Positions 32,007 to 40,698 of a stretch of 45,117 bases of DNA are shown here, piece after piece. Made by a program: the position numbers and the translations under genes. Source of the DNA: DASUZB01 sp036377075 (GTDB lineage Bacteria > Actinomycetota > CALGFH01); the NCBI GenBank assembly GCA_036377075.1, contig DASUZB010000301.1, forward strand, positions 1-45,117. Reading direction: 5' to 3'. Within the stretch, counting starts at the first letter, position 1, and each line of letters opens with the position of its first letter. Below the pieces are notes generated by a model. That model did not search any database. It was not told the origin of the DNA and saw only the letters and a list, made by a program, of their open reading frames with translations.

Positions 32007-34931
32007 TCACTGCCGGAGCGTGGGCTCCTCAGCGAGCATGGCGCGAACCTGGTCGGCGTCGGTGGTCCGCAGCTGCTCGAAGATCGCCAGGGCCTCACGC
32101 CAGTGCACCCCGGCCTCTGCCGTGCGGCCAAGCGCCTGCAGGGTTCTGCCTAGCTCCCGCAGGCTCTCCGCCTGGCCGTAGAGGTCGCCGAGCTCCCGGC
32201 AGATGGCCAGGCTCTCCTGCTGGCAGGCCAGCGCCTGCTCGTAGCGGCCTTGCCGCTGGTAGGCGATGCCGAGGTTGTTGAGGCTCTCGGCCTGGCGTTC
32301 GCGGTCGCCCAGCTCGCGGCAGAGCGCCAGGCTCTCCTGCTGGCAGGCCAGGGCCTGCTCGTAGCGGCCTTGCCGCTGGTAGACGACGCCGAGGTGGCTC
32401 AGGGCGGCGGCCTGGCCGTAGCGGTCGCCTCGCTCGCGGCGGATGGCCAGGCTCTCTTGCAGGCAGGCCAGCGCCTCCTCGTAGCGTCCCAGCCGTTCGT
32501 AGACGACGCCAAGGTTGTCCAGTGTGATGCCGCCGGTGTACAGGTCGCCCAGCTCCCGGTAGATGGCCAGGCTCTCCTGCTGGCAGGCCAGCGCCTGGTG
32601 GTAGCGGCCCTGCCGCTTGTAGACGACGCCGAGGTTGCTCAGGCTGCCGGCTTGGCCTGAGCGGTCGCCTCGCTCCCGGTAGATGGCCAGGCTCTGGTGG
32701 TGACAGGCCGATGCCTGGTCGTACTTCCCCTGCCGCAGGTAGCCCACGCCCCGGTCGTTGTGGGCTTGGGCCTGCGCGGCCTGGTCACCCAGCCGGTGAG
32801 CAACCCCGAGGGCGATCTCGTTGGCCTGCGCCATGGTTCCCCAGTGGCTCCGCACCGTGAGGAACCCGTACAGGGCTTGGGCGAGCTGGATCGCGATCTC
32901 ACCAGGCACGCCAGGATCGCCGGCGGCCTGCTGGACAGCGGCCAGCAGGTTGGGCCGCTCGGTCTCCAACCATCCGAGCGCCGCGGTGTCGTCGGCGAAG
33001 TCCATCCCGCCCTTGCGCCAACGGTCATCCGCGTGGGCCAGGCGGTAGTCACCCGGGCGCAAAAGCGCCAGCGTCCGCCAGGCGCTTGCCACGTAGAGCC
33101 CCAGTGCCCGGGTGAGCGCGGCGGCCCGCACGGGCTCGGGATGGTGCTGGTAGGCCTGCTCGCGGGCGTACAGGCGCAGCAGGTCGTGCATCCGGTAGCG
33201 GCCAGGCTGGGGAGTCTCCAGCAAGTGCGCGTCGACCAGTCGCTCCAGCATCCGCTCGGCGGCGTCCTCAGGCTGGTCCAGCAGCCTCGCTACCACCGGC
33301 ACGCCCACCTCCGGACCGTCCAGCACCCCGAGCAACCCGAACGCCTGCGCCGCCGCCCGGTCGAGCATCTCCGGGCTGTCGCAGAGCTGCTGGTAGGACA
33401 CCTGGAAGCTGGCCCGCACCCCGACCTCGGCAAGCTCCAGCTCGTCCAGGCGGCGCTGGGCATCAGCCAGCCTCTCGGCCAACGCGGCGACCGGCCAGGT
33501 GGGCCGCGCCGCCAGCCGGGCGCTGGCGATCCGCAAGGCCAAGGGGAGGTATCCGCAGCAGCGGGCCAGCTCGGCAGCCGCTTCGCGCTCGGCGGCGACC
33601 CGCTGCGGGCCGGCCGCCCGGCCCAGCAACTCCAGCGCCTCGTTCAGTTCCAGCGCGCCCAACGGCAGGTAGGCGGCATCGTGCAGGCTGAGCAGAGCCC
33701 GGCGGCTGGTCACCAGGACCCCGCAGCCCGGGCTGGCAGGCAGCAGCGGGGCCAGCTGGGCGGCATCTGCGGCGTTGTCCAGCACCACCAGGAGCCGCCG
33801 GCCGGCGACCCGGGTGCGGAACGCGGCGCTGGCCTCCTCCAGGCTCGTGGGAACCGCGGCTGGGTCCACGCCGAGCGCGTGCAGGAACCGGCCTAGAACC
33901 TCCAACGGCTCCAAGGGTCGCAGGCCGGCGGTGGCGCCATGCAGGTCCACGTACAACTGGCCGTCGCCGAACCGCTCGGCCAACCGGTGGGCGGCGTGGA
34001 TCGCCAGGGCGGTCTTGCCCACCCCCGGCGGCCCCGACAACGCCACGATGGGAACTCCCCGGTCGTTTGCGAGCAGCCACCGGATGCGCTGCACCAAGCC
34101 CGCGCGGCCGACGAAGTCGCCCACGTCGCGGGGAAGCTCGGACTGTCGTACCCAGCCGCCCCTGTGGGCGGGGGCCGGGGGGTCGGCGAGCGCGGGGTCG
34201 TTGGTGAGGATGGCCTGGTGCAGCGCATCCAGCCCAGGTCCGGGGTCGATGCCCAGCTCGTCGGTCAGCAACCGCCTGACGCGCCGGTAGGCCGCCAGCG
34301 CATCGGCCTGCCGGCCGCAGCGGTACAAGGCCGTCATGAGGAGGGCCCAGTACCCCTCCCGCAGCGGGTACCGATCGGTCAGGGCACGCAACTCGGCGAC
34401 CAGCTCGGCATGCCGGCCCAGCGCGAGGTCCGCCTCGATCCGTCGCTGCAGCGCGCCCAGGCGCTGCTCGGCCAGCCGCGGGACCGCCTCACGGTGCAGC
34501 ACCTCCGAGGGCACGTCGGCCAGGGGCTCGCCACGCCACAGCGCCAGCGCCTGCCCCAACAGCGCCGCCTCGGCCTGCCGGTCCCCGCTGTCGGCCGCAT
34601 CCCAGGCCTGCTCCAGAAGCAGTTCGAACCGGCCGGCATCGACACCGTCACGGGCCACCGTGAGCACGTAGCCCTTCGGCCGGCTCTGAATCAGCTCCGT
34701 GCCGCGCAGCAGCTTCCGCAGCCGCGCGACGTAGGTCTGGACCACCTTGCGGGGGCTGGCCGGCAACGCCTCGCCCCACACCGCCTCGGCCAGCTCGTCC
34801 ACCGTCACCAGCTCGCCGGCGCGCAGCAGCAGGGCAGCCAGCACCACGCGGTGCTTGGCCGCCTGGATCGGCACCGCCACGCCATCCTCCACGACCCTGA
34901 GCGGGCCGAGCACCCCAAACTCCACTGCCAC
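32007..34931 (-). CDS. BTAD / NB-ARC / TPR transcriptional regulator (SARP/AfsR-like)
   Basis: This 974-aa regulator has an N-terminal OmpR-like winged helix (FGVLGPLRVVEDG to about 95). A BTAD domain follows (about 100-245; AYRRVRRLLTDELGIDPGPG). Next is an NB-ARC/STAND ATPase with Walker A LSGPPGVGKTALA at about 300, Walker B RRLLVVLDNA and GCGVLVTSRRALL. The C-terminal TPR solenoid has at least five near-identical 40-residue units (QGRYEQALACQQESLA). AfsR-type proteins activate secondary-metabolism or stress genes, with NB-ARC as ATP switch and TPRs as sensor. I favour the GTG at 34931 (GGAG before it); an ATG at 34952 is possible. No biosynthetic cluster is adjacent. Confidence 0.9.
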   Translation of the reverse strand: MAVEFGVLGPLRVVEDGVAVPIQAAKHRVVLAALLLRAGELVTVDELAEAVWGEALPASPRKVVQTYVARLRKLLRGTELIQSRPKGYVLTVARDGVDAGRFELLLEQAWDAADSGDRQAEAALLGQALALWRGEPLADVPSEVLHREAVPRLAEQRLGALQRRIEADLALGRHAELVAELRALTDRYPLREGYWALLMTALYRCGRQADALAAYRRVRRLLTDELGIDPGPGLDALHQAILTNDPALADPPAPAHRGGWVRQSELPRDVGDFVGRAGLVQRIRWLLANDRGVPIVALSGPPGVGKTALAIHAAHRLAERFGDGQLYVDLHGATAGLRPLEPLEVLGRFLHALGVDPAAVPTSLEEASAAFRTRVAGRRLLVVLDNAADAAQLAPLLPASPGCGVLVTSRRALLSLHDAAYLPLGALELNEALELLGRAAGPQRVAAEREAAAELARCCGYLPLALRIASARLAARPTWPVAALAERLADAQRRLDELELAEVGVRASFQVSYQQLCDSPEMLDRAAAQAFGLLGVLDGPEVGVPVVARLLDQPEDAAERMLERLVDAHLLETPQPGRYRMHDLLRLYAREQAYQHHPEPVRAAALTRALGLYVASAWRTLALLRPGDYRLAHADDRWRKGGMDFADDTAALGWLETERPNLLAAVQQAAGDPGVPGEIAIQLAQALYGFLTVRSHWGTMAQANEIALGVAHRLGDQAAQAQAHNDRGVGYLRQGKYDQASACHHQSLAIYRERGDRSGQAGSLSNLGVVYKRQGRYHQALACQQESLAIYRELGDLYTGGITLDNLGVVYERLGRYEEALACLQESLAIRRERGDRYGQAAALSHLGVVYQRQGRYEQALACQQESLALCRELGDRERQAESLNNLGIAYQRQGRYEQALACQQESLAICRELGDLYGQAESLRELGRTLQALGRTAEAGVHWREALAIFEQLRTTDADQVRAMLAEEPTLRQ
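32190..32790 (-). repeat. 120-bp tandem repeats encoding TPR units
   Basis: Near-identical segments recur every 120 bp (starting at about 32206, 32326, 32446, 32566 and 32686) within the regulator gene. Each encodes one 40-residue TPR. The DNA-level identity suggests recent duplication or gene conversion. Confidence 0.8.
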
Positions 34932-35283
34932 GCTCACTCCGGCCGTGCGCATCCGCGCATGCGCGCCATCGCCCCTTGGCCTGCGCAAGATCCGCGCCGG
35001 GGACGCCGGTCTTCAAACTCCTGGCCGGTCAGCCTCCTCCTCCTCCCATCCTTGCAGTACAACCAGCGCAGCTTGCACGACCCTGGTCGCCGCTCCGCTT
35101 GCACCGCTGTTCTCCTGGTGTGACCACGACGGCGAGCGGTACGAAGCCGTGACGATGACAAGACGATGCCGGTGCCTGCCACGGTGTGCGGCGCGGACGC
35201 CGTTCGGGTTCGCTTCCAGATTGTGTTGCGGCATGCGTGGAGGCTGAGTGGGTGTGCGGGTATCGCGATGTCTGCGAGCATCG
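34932..35283. other. Gap between TetR gene end and BTAD regulator start, no gene seen
   Basis: This 352-bp stretch must hold the promoter of the BTAD regulator (leftward). Open frames here are shadows. I see no convincing promoter, dyad or terminator. Confidence 0.4.
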
Positions 35284-35880
35284 TCAGGCGGCATCGGGAG
35301 CTGGTGGACCAAGGACGGCGAGCATCCCGGGCGTCGCCAGGCGCCGGAGCATCTGGGTCAGGTGCGAGGGCTCGTACGGGTAGTCATGCTCCACCCACCA
35401 CGTCAGCAGGCCGATGGTCGCGCTGGCATAGAACTCGGTGACGACCTCGACCGGCATGTCGGAGCCGGCGGCGTCGAGGTGGGGCTGCAGGTGCTCCCGC
35501 AACAGCCCACGGACCAGGCCGTTCAGGTGCCCGATCACGATGGTGCCGCCCTGCTTGCCGCACAGCGCCCGGTAGACCGGCCGCCGCCGGTGCGCGTGCG
35601 CGAAGATGGCCGCGGCTGGGCGCGTCGGGTCGGGCGGCGACGCGCCCAGCGTCATCGCGTCGATCTCCCGCCGCAGCTCGTCGCGCACGTTGTCGAAGCA
35701 GGCGACGAGCAGGGCCTCCCGGTCACGGAAGTGGGCGTAGAACGTCGACCGGCCCACGTCGGCACGGTCCAGGATGTCCTGCACCGTGAGCTTCGAGTAG
35801 CCGTTCTCCATGATGAGCGCAAGCAGGGCTTCGATCAGGAGCCGGCGCGTACGACGGACTCGCCGATCCTGCTTCGCCAT
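35284..35880 (-). CDS. TetR/AcrR family transcriptional regulator
   Basis: This 198-aa regulator has the TetR helix-turn-helix at residues about 8-55: RRTRRLLIEALLALIMENGY, then LTVQDILDRADVGRSTFYAHFRD, which includes the recognition helix. The C-terminal ligand domain contains RRPVYRALCGKQGG and ends with TIGLLTWWVEHDYPY, the pattern of TetR_C_33-like actinobacterial proteins. The ATG at 35880 (MAKQDRRVRR) is preferred over upstream frames. Divergent from the RibD-like reductase at 36136; the shared region carries a GAACA/TGTTC dyad. Ligand unknown. Confidence 0.9.
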   Translation of the reverse strand: MAKQDRRVRRTRRLLIEALLALIMENGYSKLTVQDILDRADVGRSTFYAHFRDREALLVACFDNVRDELRREIDAMTLGASPPDPTRPAAAIFAHAHRRRPVYRALCGKQGGTIVIGHLNGLVRGLLREHLQPHLDAAGSDMPVEVVTEFYASATIGLLTWWVEHDYPYEPSHLTQMLRRLATPGMLAVLGPPAPDAA

Positions 35881-35950
35881 GCCCGCCCTCGCGTTTCCGA
35901 ACAAACGACGGAGGCCGTCCGGTTCCGGACGCCCGCCCCGGCTTTGTTTG

Positions 35951-35995
35951 TTGACTCTCGCCAGCCAGATCCAACCATACTCGAACATCTTGTTC
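35951..35995 (+). promoter_or_regulatory. Candidate promoter and TetR operator for the RibD-like gene
   Basis: TTGACT (35951-35956) is followed after 19 bp by CATACT. GAACA-TCT-TGTTC (35983-35995) forms a perfect 5+3+5 dyad just downstream, where a bound repressor would block transcription. The promoter match is weak; the dyad is clear. A second AACAAAC/GTTTGTT pair lies at about 35900 and 35944. Confidence 0.4.
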
Positions 35996-36135
35996 AGCAA
36001 CGAACTCTACCTGTCCAGTGCTGGTGAGGCATCCCCTACCTGCTCATCCAACGGGATGAGCGCCGACCGATGAGGGGCGCGAGCCCGTGAGGTCGAACGG
36101 GCCGCTCGTCCATCAAGACGCTCAACGGAGGTCCT

Positions 36136-36681
36136 GTGCGCAAGGTCAAGTCCAGCTTCTTCATCTCCCTCGACGGCGTCGTCGAGGCCCCCGACACGTG
36201 GCACTTCCCCTACTTCGACGACCAGATGGGGGCGGCCATCGGCGCGGCCGCCGCCGGCGTGGACGCCTACCTGATGGGACGCGTCCTCTACGAGGAGTGG
36301 GCCGCCTACTGGCCCGAGCACGCCGACGAGCCGTTCGGCGACGTGCTCAACGCCGCCAAGAAGTACGTCGTGTCCGACACCCTGACCAGCGCGGCGTGGC
36401 ACAACTCCGAGATCCTCAACGGCGACGTCGCCGCCAAGGTCGCCGCGCTCAAGGCCCAGGACGGCGGCGACGTCGCGGTGACGGGCAGCGCGACCACGGT
36501 CCGCTGGCTGCTCCGCGAGGGCCTGCTCGACGAGCTGCACCTGTTCGTCCACCCGGTCGTGGTCGGCGGCGGCATGGCGCGCCTGTTCCCGCCCGACCAG
36601 CCGCGGGCGCGGCTCGAGCTGCTCAGCTCGGAGCCGTTCAAGACCGGCGTCCTGTACCTCGCCTACGCACCAGCGCAGTGA
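36136..36681 (+). CDS. Dihydrofolate reductase family protein (RibD C-terminal-like)
   Basis: This 181-aa RibD_C-type reductase starts at GTG 36136 (MRKVKSSFFISLDGVVEAPD). GGAGG is suitably placed. Family motifs include YLMGRVLYEEWAAYW, KYVVSDTL, DVAVTGSATTVRWLL and LHLFVHPVVVGGGMARLF. It is predicted to use NADPH, substrate unknown. Position next to a divergent TetR gene suggests that it is induced by a ligand it helps to reduce; that is inference. Divergent in sequence from the copy at 738-1352. Confidence 0.9.
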   Translation: MRKVKSSFFISLDGVVEAPDTWHFPYFDDQMGAAIGAAAAGVDAYLMGRVLYEEWAAYWPEHADEPFGDVLNAAKKYVVSDTLTSAAWHNSEILNGDVAAKVAALKAQDGGDVAVTGSATTVRWLLREGLLDELHLFVHPVVVGGGMARLFPPDQPRARLELLSSEPFKTGVLYLAYAPAQ

Positions 36682-36800
36682 CGCCGGCGGCCACCGCCAC
36701 GACGGCCGGGACTTCCCTCCCGCTTCCCTCTGCCCGACGCCTGGCCGCGCGGGACGGGGCGGAACCGGCGGGGACGCCAAGTGACGGTGGAGGCTGCCGA

Positions 36801-36992
36801 CGGGCCGTTTGTGCAGGGGTGGTCGGCGCCTAGGCGGGCCTCGTGGACGGCGAGGGCGCGCGCGAACAGCGCCTGGGCGTGGTCGAGGTCGCCCTGGGCG
36901 CGCAGCACGATGGCGAGGCTGTGCAGGCCCCAGGCGGTGTGGGTGTGGCAGGCGCCCATCTGGGTCTCGAAGATGCGCAAGGCCACCGCGCG
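36801..36992 (-). pseudogene. Kinesin-light-chain-type TPR fragment
   Basis: The minus-strand frame reads RAVALRIFETQMGACHTHTA, then WGLHSLAIVLRAQGDLDHAQ and ALFARALAVHEARLGADHP. This is about one and a half TPR_10/TPR_12 repeats (A..LF.RALA..EA.LGADHP.T). Flanking sequence on both sides is unrelated and no start fits. It is probably a remnant of a larger TPR or NB-ARC-TPR protein. Confidence 0.55.
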
Positions 36993-37125
36993 TTGAGCTA
37001 CCTGCACCGGCTGTGGCCCTATCGGGACCAAGTGTTGGCGACCGCCGCCAAGCCGGCCAATGATGGCGCGGCTGGGTGACCGGCGGCGCCGGAGGACCCG
37101 CCCAGCAGCTGCTTGGAGGCTGTGA

Positions 37126-37164
37126 GGTGGCGACAGAGGCGGTGGCGACAGAGGCGGTGGCGAC
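37126..37164. repeat. Short 15-bp tandem repeat
   Basis: GGTGGCGACAGAGGC occurs at 37126-37140 and 37141-37155, followed by a partial third copy, GGTGGCGAC. It lies in a non-coding stretch after the TPR remnant. Confidence 0.7.
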
Positions 37165-37251
37165 CCGGGTTGGCAGCCGGCCGATGCGGCCGACGTTGCC
37201 AACGGGCGCTCCCGCAACGGGCCGCCGATGATCGGTGGTGGTCGGGCCAGG

Positions 37252-38160
37252 CTAGGCGGTGCGTGCTGCCCGCGCGGTCACGACCTGGATGAAGCGGCGG
37301 ACCGCCGGGGCGGGGTCGTCGGTGCGCCACGCGACGCACAGCGCGGTCGGCGGCAGCCCCCTGCTTGGGATGAACGCGACGCCGGGCCGTGCGTGAAAGG
37401 CCTCGGCGGAGGCGGGGCACAGGCTGATGCCTCGCCCGGCGGCGACGTGCTCGCGCCACTCCTCGAGGGTGCGGGCGACCGCCCCGATGATCGGCTGGTC
37501 GCCCCTGGGCCGCGGGCTGACCAGCCAGGCATCCCGCCAGCAGGTTGGGTCGCAGCCATCGGTCGCGGTCGCTGCGGCGATCCACGGCAGCCCGGCAACC
37601 TCGTCGAGCCCCAACTGGTCGCGTCCCGCGAGCGGATGGTCGGAGGCCAGCACGAACATGCGCGGCTCCGCGCCGACCTGCTGGAGGGTGAGGCCGGGAG
37701 CGGCGATCGGCGGGCGGACGAAGGCGACATCGGTGCTGCGGTCGAGCAGGCCGGCCGCGGGCTGGGTCAGCTCGAAGGTCTGCAGCCGGACCTCGATCTG
37801 CGGATGCGCCTGCCGGAACACGGCGAGGAGCGTGGTTGGCGTCTGGCCGGTCGCTGCCACGCTGAGCCCGACGGTCAGCTGGCCGATGATCGCGTGGGCG
37901 GTGTTGCGTGCCGCGGCGACGCCGCGGTCCAAGGTGGCCAGGGTGTCGCGGGCGATGTCGAGGAAGGCGCTGCCGGCGGGCGTGACCGAGACGCCGCGGC
38001 TGGTTCGCTCCAGCAGCGCCACGCCGAGGGCGTCTTCGAGCTGGCGGATCTGCGCGCTGAGGACCTGCTGGGCGACGTGGACGCGGCGCGCCGCAGCGGT
38101 GAAGCTGGCTTCCTCGGCGACGGCGACGAAGTAGCGGAGGTGCCGCAGTTCGATGTTCAT
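37252..38160 (-). CDS. LysR family transcriptional regulator
   Basis: This 302-aa LysR protein has an N-terminal winged helix (MNIELRHLRYFVAVAEEASF, TAAARRVHVAQQVLSAQIRQ, LEDALGVALLERTSRGVSVT) and a two-lobe effector domain (GQLTVGLSVAATGQTPTTLL to about 290). It is divergent from the ABM-domain gene, with only 44 bp between the starts, so it likely controls the 38205-40657 run. Substrate and inducer unknown. No clear T-N11-A dyad seen in the short gap. Confidence 0.92.
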   Translation of the reverse strand: MNIELRHLRYFVAVAEEASFTAAARRVHVAQQVLSAQIRQLEDALGVALLERTSRGVSVTPAGSAFLDIARDTLATLDRGVAAARNTAHAIIGQLTVGLSVAATGQTPTTLLAVFRQAHPQIEVRLQTFELTQPAAGLLDRSTDVAFVRPPIAAPGLTLQQVGAEPRMFVLASDHPLAGRDQLGLDEVAGLPWIAAATATDGCDPTCWRDAWLVSPRPRGDQPIIGAVARTLEEWREHVAAGRGISLCPASAEAFHARPGVAFIPSRGLPPTALCVAWRTDDPAPAVRRFIQVVTARAARTA

Positions 38161-38204
38161 CGCGGCCGATGGTACCCGGCTGGTGAAGTGGCGACAGGCA
38201 ACCG

Positions 38205-38792
38205 ATGAGTTCGCACCCTGAGCTGCCGGCCGATGCGGAGGGGCCGGTCACCACCACGGTCACGCGCCGCGTCAAGCCGGGCCACGAGGCGGCCTACGAG
38301 GCGCTCTTGGCCAGCATTGGCGGCGCCGCGGCGGCCTTCCCCGGCTACCTCGGCGAGGAGGTCTTCCGCCCCGCCGGCGGCCAGGGTGGCGAGTACCGCA
38401 TCGTCTACCGCTTCGACTCGGCCGCCCACCTGCAAGCCTGGCTGGACTCCGCCGAGCGCGCAGCGTGGCTGCAGCAGGCTGAGCCCCACGTCGCCGGGCC
38501 AATGCGCACCCAGGTCCTCACCGGCCTGGAGGGCTGGTTCACCCTGCCCGCCCAGCCCGGCACCCCGCCGCCGCCGCCCTACAAGATGGCCATCCTGACC
38601 TGGGTGACGATCTTCCCGCTGATCACCTTGGTCGTGGTCGTATCGGCGCCGCTGCTGGGGGGCCGGCCGCTGGTGGTCCGGCTTGGGGTTACCACGCTGG
38701 CGACGGTGGCGCTGATGACCTGGGTGGTGATGCCGCGGGTGACCCGGCTGCTACACCGATGGCTCTACCCCGATCCCGGCCGGCGGCGGTGA
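38205..38792 (+). CDS. Antibiotic biosynthesis monooxygenase (ABM)-domain membrane protein
   Basis: This 195-aa protein has an N-terminal ABM/dimeric alpha-beta barrel domain (residues 12-100): TTTVTRRVKPGHEAAYEALL, FPGYLGEEVFRP, EYRIVYRFDSAAHLQAWLDS. A proline-rich linker (PGTPPPPPYK) leads to two TM helices, ILTWVTIFPLITLVVVVSAPL and LGVTTLATVALMTWVVMP. This ABM-plus-two-TM arrangement recurs in bacteria and anchors the barrel to the membrane. It may act as a heme or quinol-type monooxygenase; substrate unknown. First gene of a plus-strand run next to LysR. Confidence 0.85.
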   Translation: MSSHPELPADAEGPVTTTVTRRVKPGHEAAYEALLASIGGAAAAFPGYLGEEVFRPAGGQGGEYRIVYRFDSAAHLQAWLDSAERAAWLQQAEPHVAGPMRTQVLTGLEGWFTLPAQPGTPPPPPYKMAILTWVTIFPLITLVVVVSAPLLGGRPLVVRLGVTTLATVALMTWVVMPRVTRLLHRWLYPDPGRRR

Positions 38793-38825
38793 CGTACGCC
38801 GGCGCCCGACCAAGGAGGGCTTGGC

Positions 38826-39197
38826 ATGCTCGGGAACCACCCCGTTGACGTGATGCTGCTGGCGACCGATCTGGGCGTGGCCCGCAGCTTCTACGGCGAC
38901 ACCCTGGGCCTGGAGGTGCTGCTGGAGGACGAGCAGTTCCTCACCTTCCGCTGTGGGGGCGACAGCCGGTTGGTGGTCACCCACAGCACCACCGGGACGC
39001 GTGATGAGGCAACCCAGGCCTCCTGGCGGGTGGACGACATCGCCGGCGAGGTCGCGGAGCTGCGGGCGCGCGGCGTCCAGGTCCAAGACCTGCCGGAGCT
39101 GGGCACTGTCGACGGCGTCGCCGACATCGGGTTCGCGCTGGCGGCCTGGTTCACCGACCCCGACCGCAACTGGATCGGCCTGCTCCAGCTCAAGTAG
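38826..39197 (+). CDS. VOC family protein
   Basis: This 123-aa VOC protein reads DVMLLATDLGVARSFYGDTL, then GLEVLLEDEQFLTFRCGG, VDDIAGEVAELRARGVQV and ALAAWFTDPDRNWIGLLQLK. The FYGDTLGLEV and FTDPDRNWIGLLQ elements are the standard glyoxalase-type halves. Ribosome-binding site AAGGAGG lies 10 bp before the ATG. It follows the ABM gene by 33 bp, so it is probably cotranscribed. A small-molecule dioxygenase, lyase or binding role is possible. Confidence 0.88.
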   Translation: MLGNHPVDVMLLATDLGVARSFYGDTLGLEVLLEDEQFLTFRCGGDSRLVVTHSTTGTRDEATQASWRVDDIAGEVAELRARGVQVQDLPELGTVDGVADIGFALAAWFTDPDRNWIGLLQLK

Positions 39198-39411
39198 CCA
39201 CCTCAGATGACCGCTCGGTCACCGGTCAGGTCGATGGAGGAAGGTCCACGCGGTAACGGCCATGAACGGACAGTCCACCCAAGGAGCCGAACGACATCTT
39301 GCCAAGGAGAAAGCTGAACGTTGGACTCGCCGGAGCGCCTTTGCTCAGGTCAGCCGGTGTTCGAAAGGCAGCACATCTTTGGGGCACGTTCGTGACGAAA
39401 GGTAGGGACGT

Positions 39412-39828
39412 ATGAGCGTCTCCGGCGCTGGGACGGTGCGCGCGAACGCGGTCATCACCGTGCACAAGTACGAGCCCGCGGCCTACGAGGAGCCGGCCGA
39501 GGGGCCGGTCTTGACCAGGATCCACGTCGAGGAGCGCTTCAGCGGCGACATCGAGGGCGACGGCGTGGTGGAATTCCTGCAGGCCGGCCGCGCCGACGGG
39601 TCGGCCAGCTTTGTCGGCATCGAGCGGATCAGGGGCACGATCGCCGGCCGGGCAGGCACGTTCTTGTTGCAGGATGCCGGCACCGTCGAGGGCAGCATCG
39701 TGAGCGGCGAGTGGTTCGTGGTGTCGGGGTCCGGCACCGGCGAGCTGGCCGGGCTGCGCGGCACGGGCGGGTTCCGCGCCAACCTGGGAGAGGGCGCCCA
39801 GGTTCATCTCGATTACTGGTTCGAGTGA
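39412..39828 (+). CDS. DUF3224 family protein
   Basis: This 138-aa beta-barrel-type protein has motifs seen in DUF3224: RIHVEERFSGDIEGDG, VEFLQAGRADGSASFVGIER, GTFLLQDAGTVEGS, and GSGTGELAGLRGTGGFRANL. The family resembles allene-oxide-cyclase-like barrels. Many members sit with stress or VOC genes. A purine-rich GAAAGGTAGG precedes the ATG. A 214-bp gap separates it from the VOC gene, so it may have its own promoter. Confidence 0.85.
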   Translation: MSVSGAGTVRANAVITVHKYEPAAYEEPAEGPVLTRIHVEERFSGDIEGDGVVEFLQAGRADGSASFVGIERIRGTIAGRAGTFLLQDAGTVEGSIVSGEWFVVSGSGTGELAGLRGTGGFRANLGEGAQVHLDYWFE

Positions 39829-39907
39829 CCAGCCAGGGCCACCGGCCCGGTGGACGCATGCAGCCCGGGATTCGGGAGCCGGGCCGTCGACCCAGGGAGG
39901 GCGCACC

Positions 39908-40657
39908 ATGAGCCAGTCCACGTTCCTGGCTGGCAAGACGGCGCTGGTGACCGGGGCGGCGACCGGGATCGGGAAGGCCATCGCGGGTGCCCTGGCGGCA
40001 GCTGGCGCGCGGGTGGTGGTCAACCACCCGCACACCCCGGAGCCGGCTGCCGCGGTGGTCGCCGACATCGCCGCGGCCGGCGGCACCGCCCTGGCCGTCG
40101 CCGCCGACATCAGCAACCGCGCCGAGTACCAGGCCATGGTCCAGCGGCTGCTGGGTGAGTACGGCCGCTGGGACGTGCTGGTCAACAACGCCGCGGTCGC
40201 GATCACCAAGCCGTTCCCCGAGATCAGCGAGGAGGAGTTCGACCGCAGCTTCGCGGTCAACGTCAAGGGCGTGTTCCACGGGTTGCAGCTGGCCTGGGAC
40301 CACCTGGCCGACGGCGGCCGGATCATCACGATCTCCAGTTCCACCACCGCGCTGATGCTGCCGGGATATGCGGTCTACGACGCCACCAAAGGCGCTGTTG
40401 AGCAGTTCACCCACATCCTGGCCAAGGAGTTCGGGCCGCGTGGGATCACCGTCAACGCGGTCAGCCCAGGCGCCACCGAGACCGAGACCTATCGGATCGG
40501 CAAGAGCGAGCAGTTCCTGGCCAGCCTGGAGGCGATGAGCGCGTTCGGCAGGCTCGGCCGGCCCGCTGAGATCGCCGCTGTGGTGGCGTTCTTGGCCAGC
40601 GATGCGGCTGGCTGGGTGACGGCCCAGAACATCCGCGTCAATGGCGGCACCGCATGA
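39908..40657 (+). CDS. Short-chain dehydrogenase/reductase
   Basis: This 249-aa classical SDR has the cofactor motif TGAATGIG (15-22), NNAA (93-96), catalytic S144, Y157 and K161 (YDATK), and PGATETETYR. It ends GWVTAQNIRVNGGTA. It resembles 3-oxoacyl-ACP reductase / glucose-1-dehydrogenase type members; a basic residue after the second strand is absent (VVVNHPH), so NAD versus NADP preference is unclear. The upstream GGGAGGG is a good ribosome-binding site. Substrate unknown. Confidence 0.92.
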   Translation: MSQSTFLAGKTALVTGAATGIGKAIAGALAAAGARVVVNHPHTPEPAAAVVADIAAAGGTALAVAADISNRAEYQAMVQRLLGEYGRWDVLVNNAAVAITKPFPEISEEEFDRSFAVNVKGVFHGLQLAWDHLADGGRIITISSSTTALMLPGYAVYDATKGAVEQFTHILAKEFGPRGITVNAVSPGATETETYRIGKSEQFLASLEAMSAFGRLGRPAEIAAVVAFLASDAAGWVTAQNIRVNGGTA

Positions 40658-40698
40658 CAGCCTCCGCCTGGGCGTGGGCCTGGTTGCCGACGAGGCCG

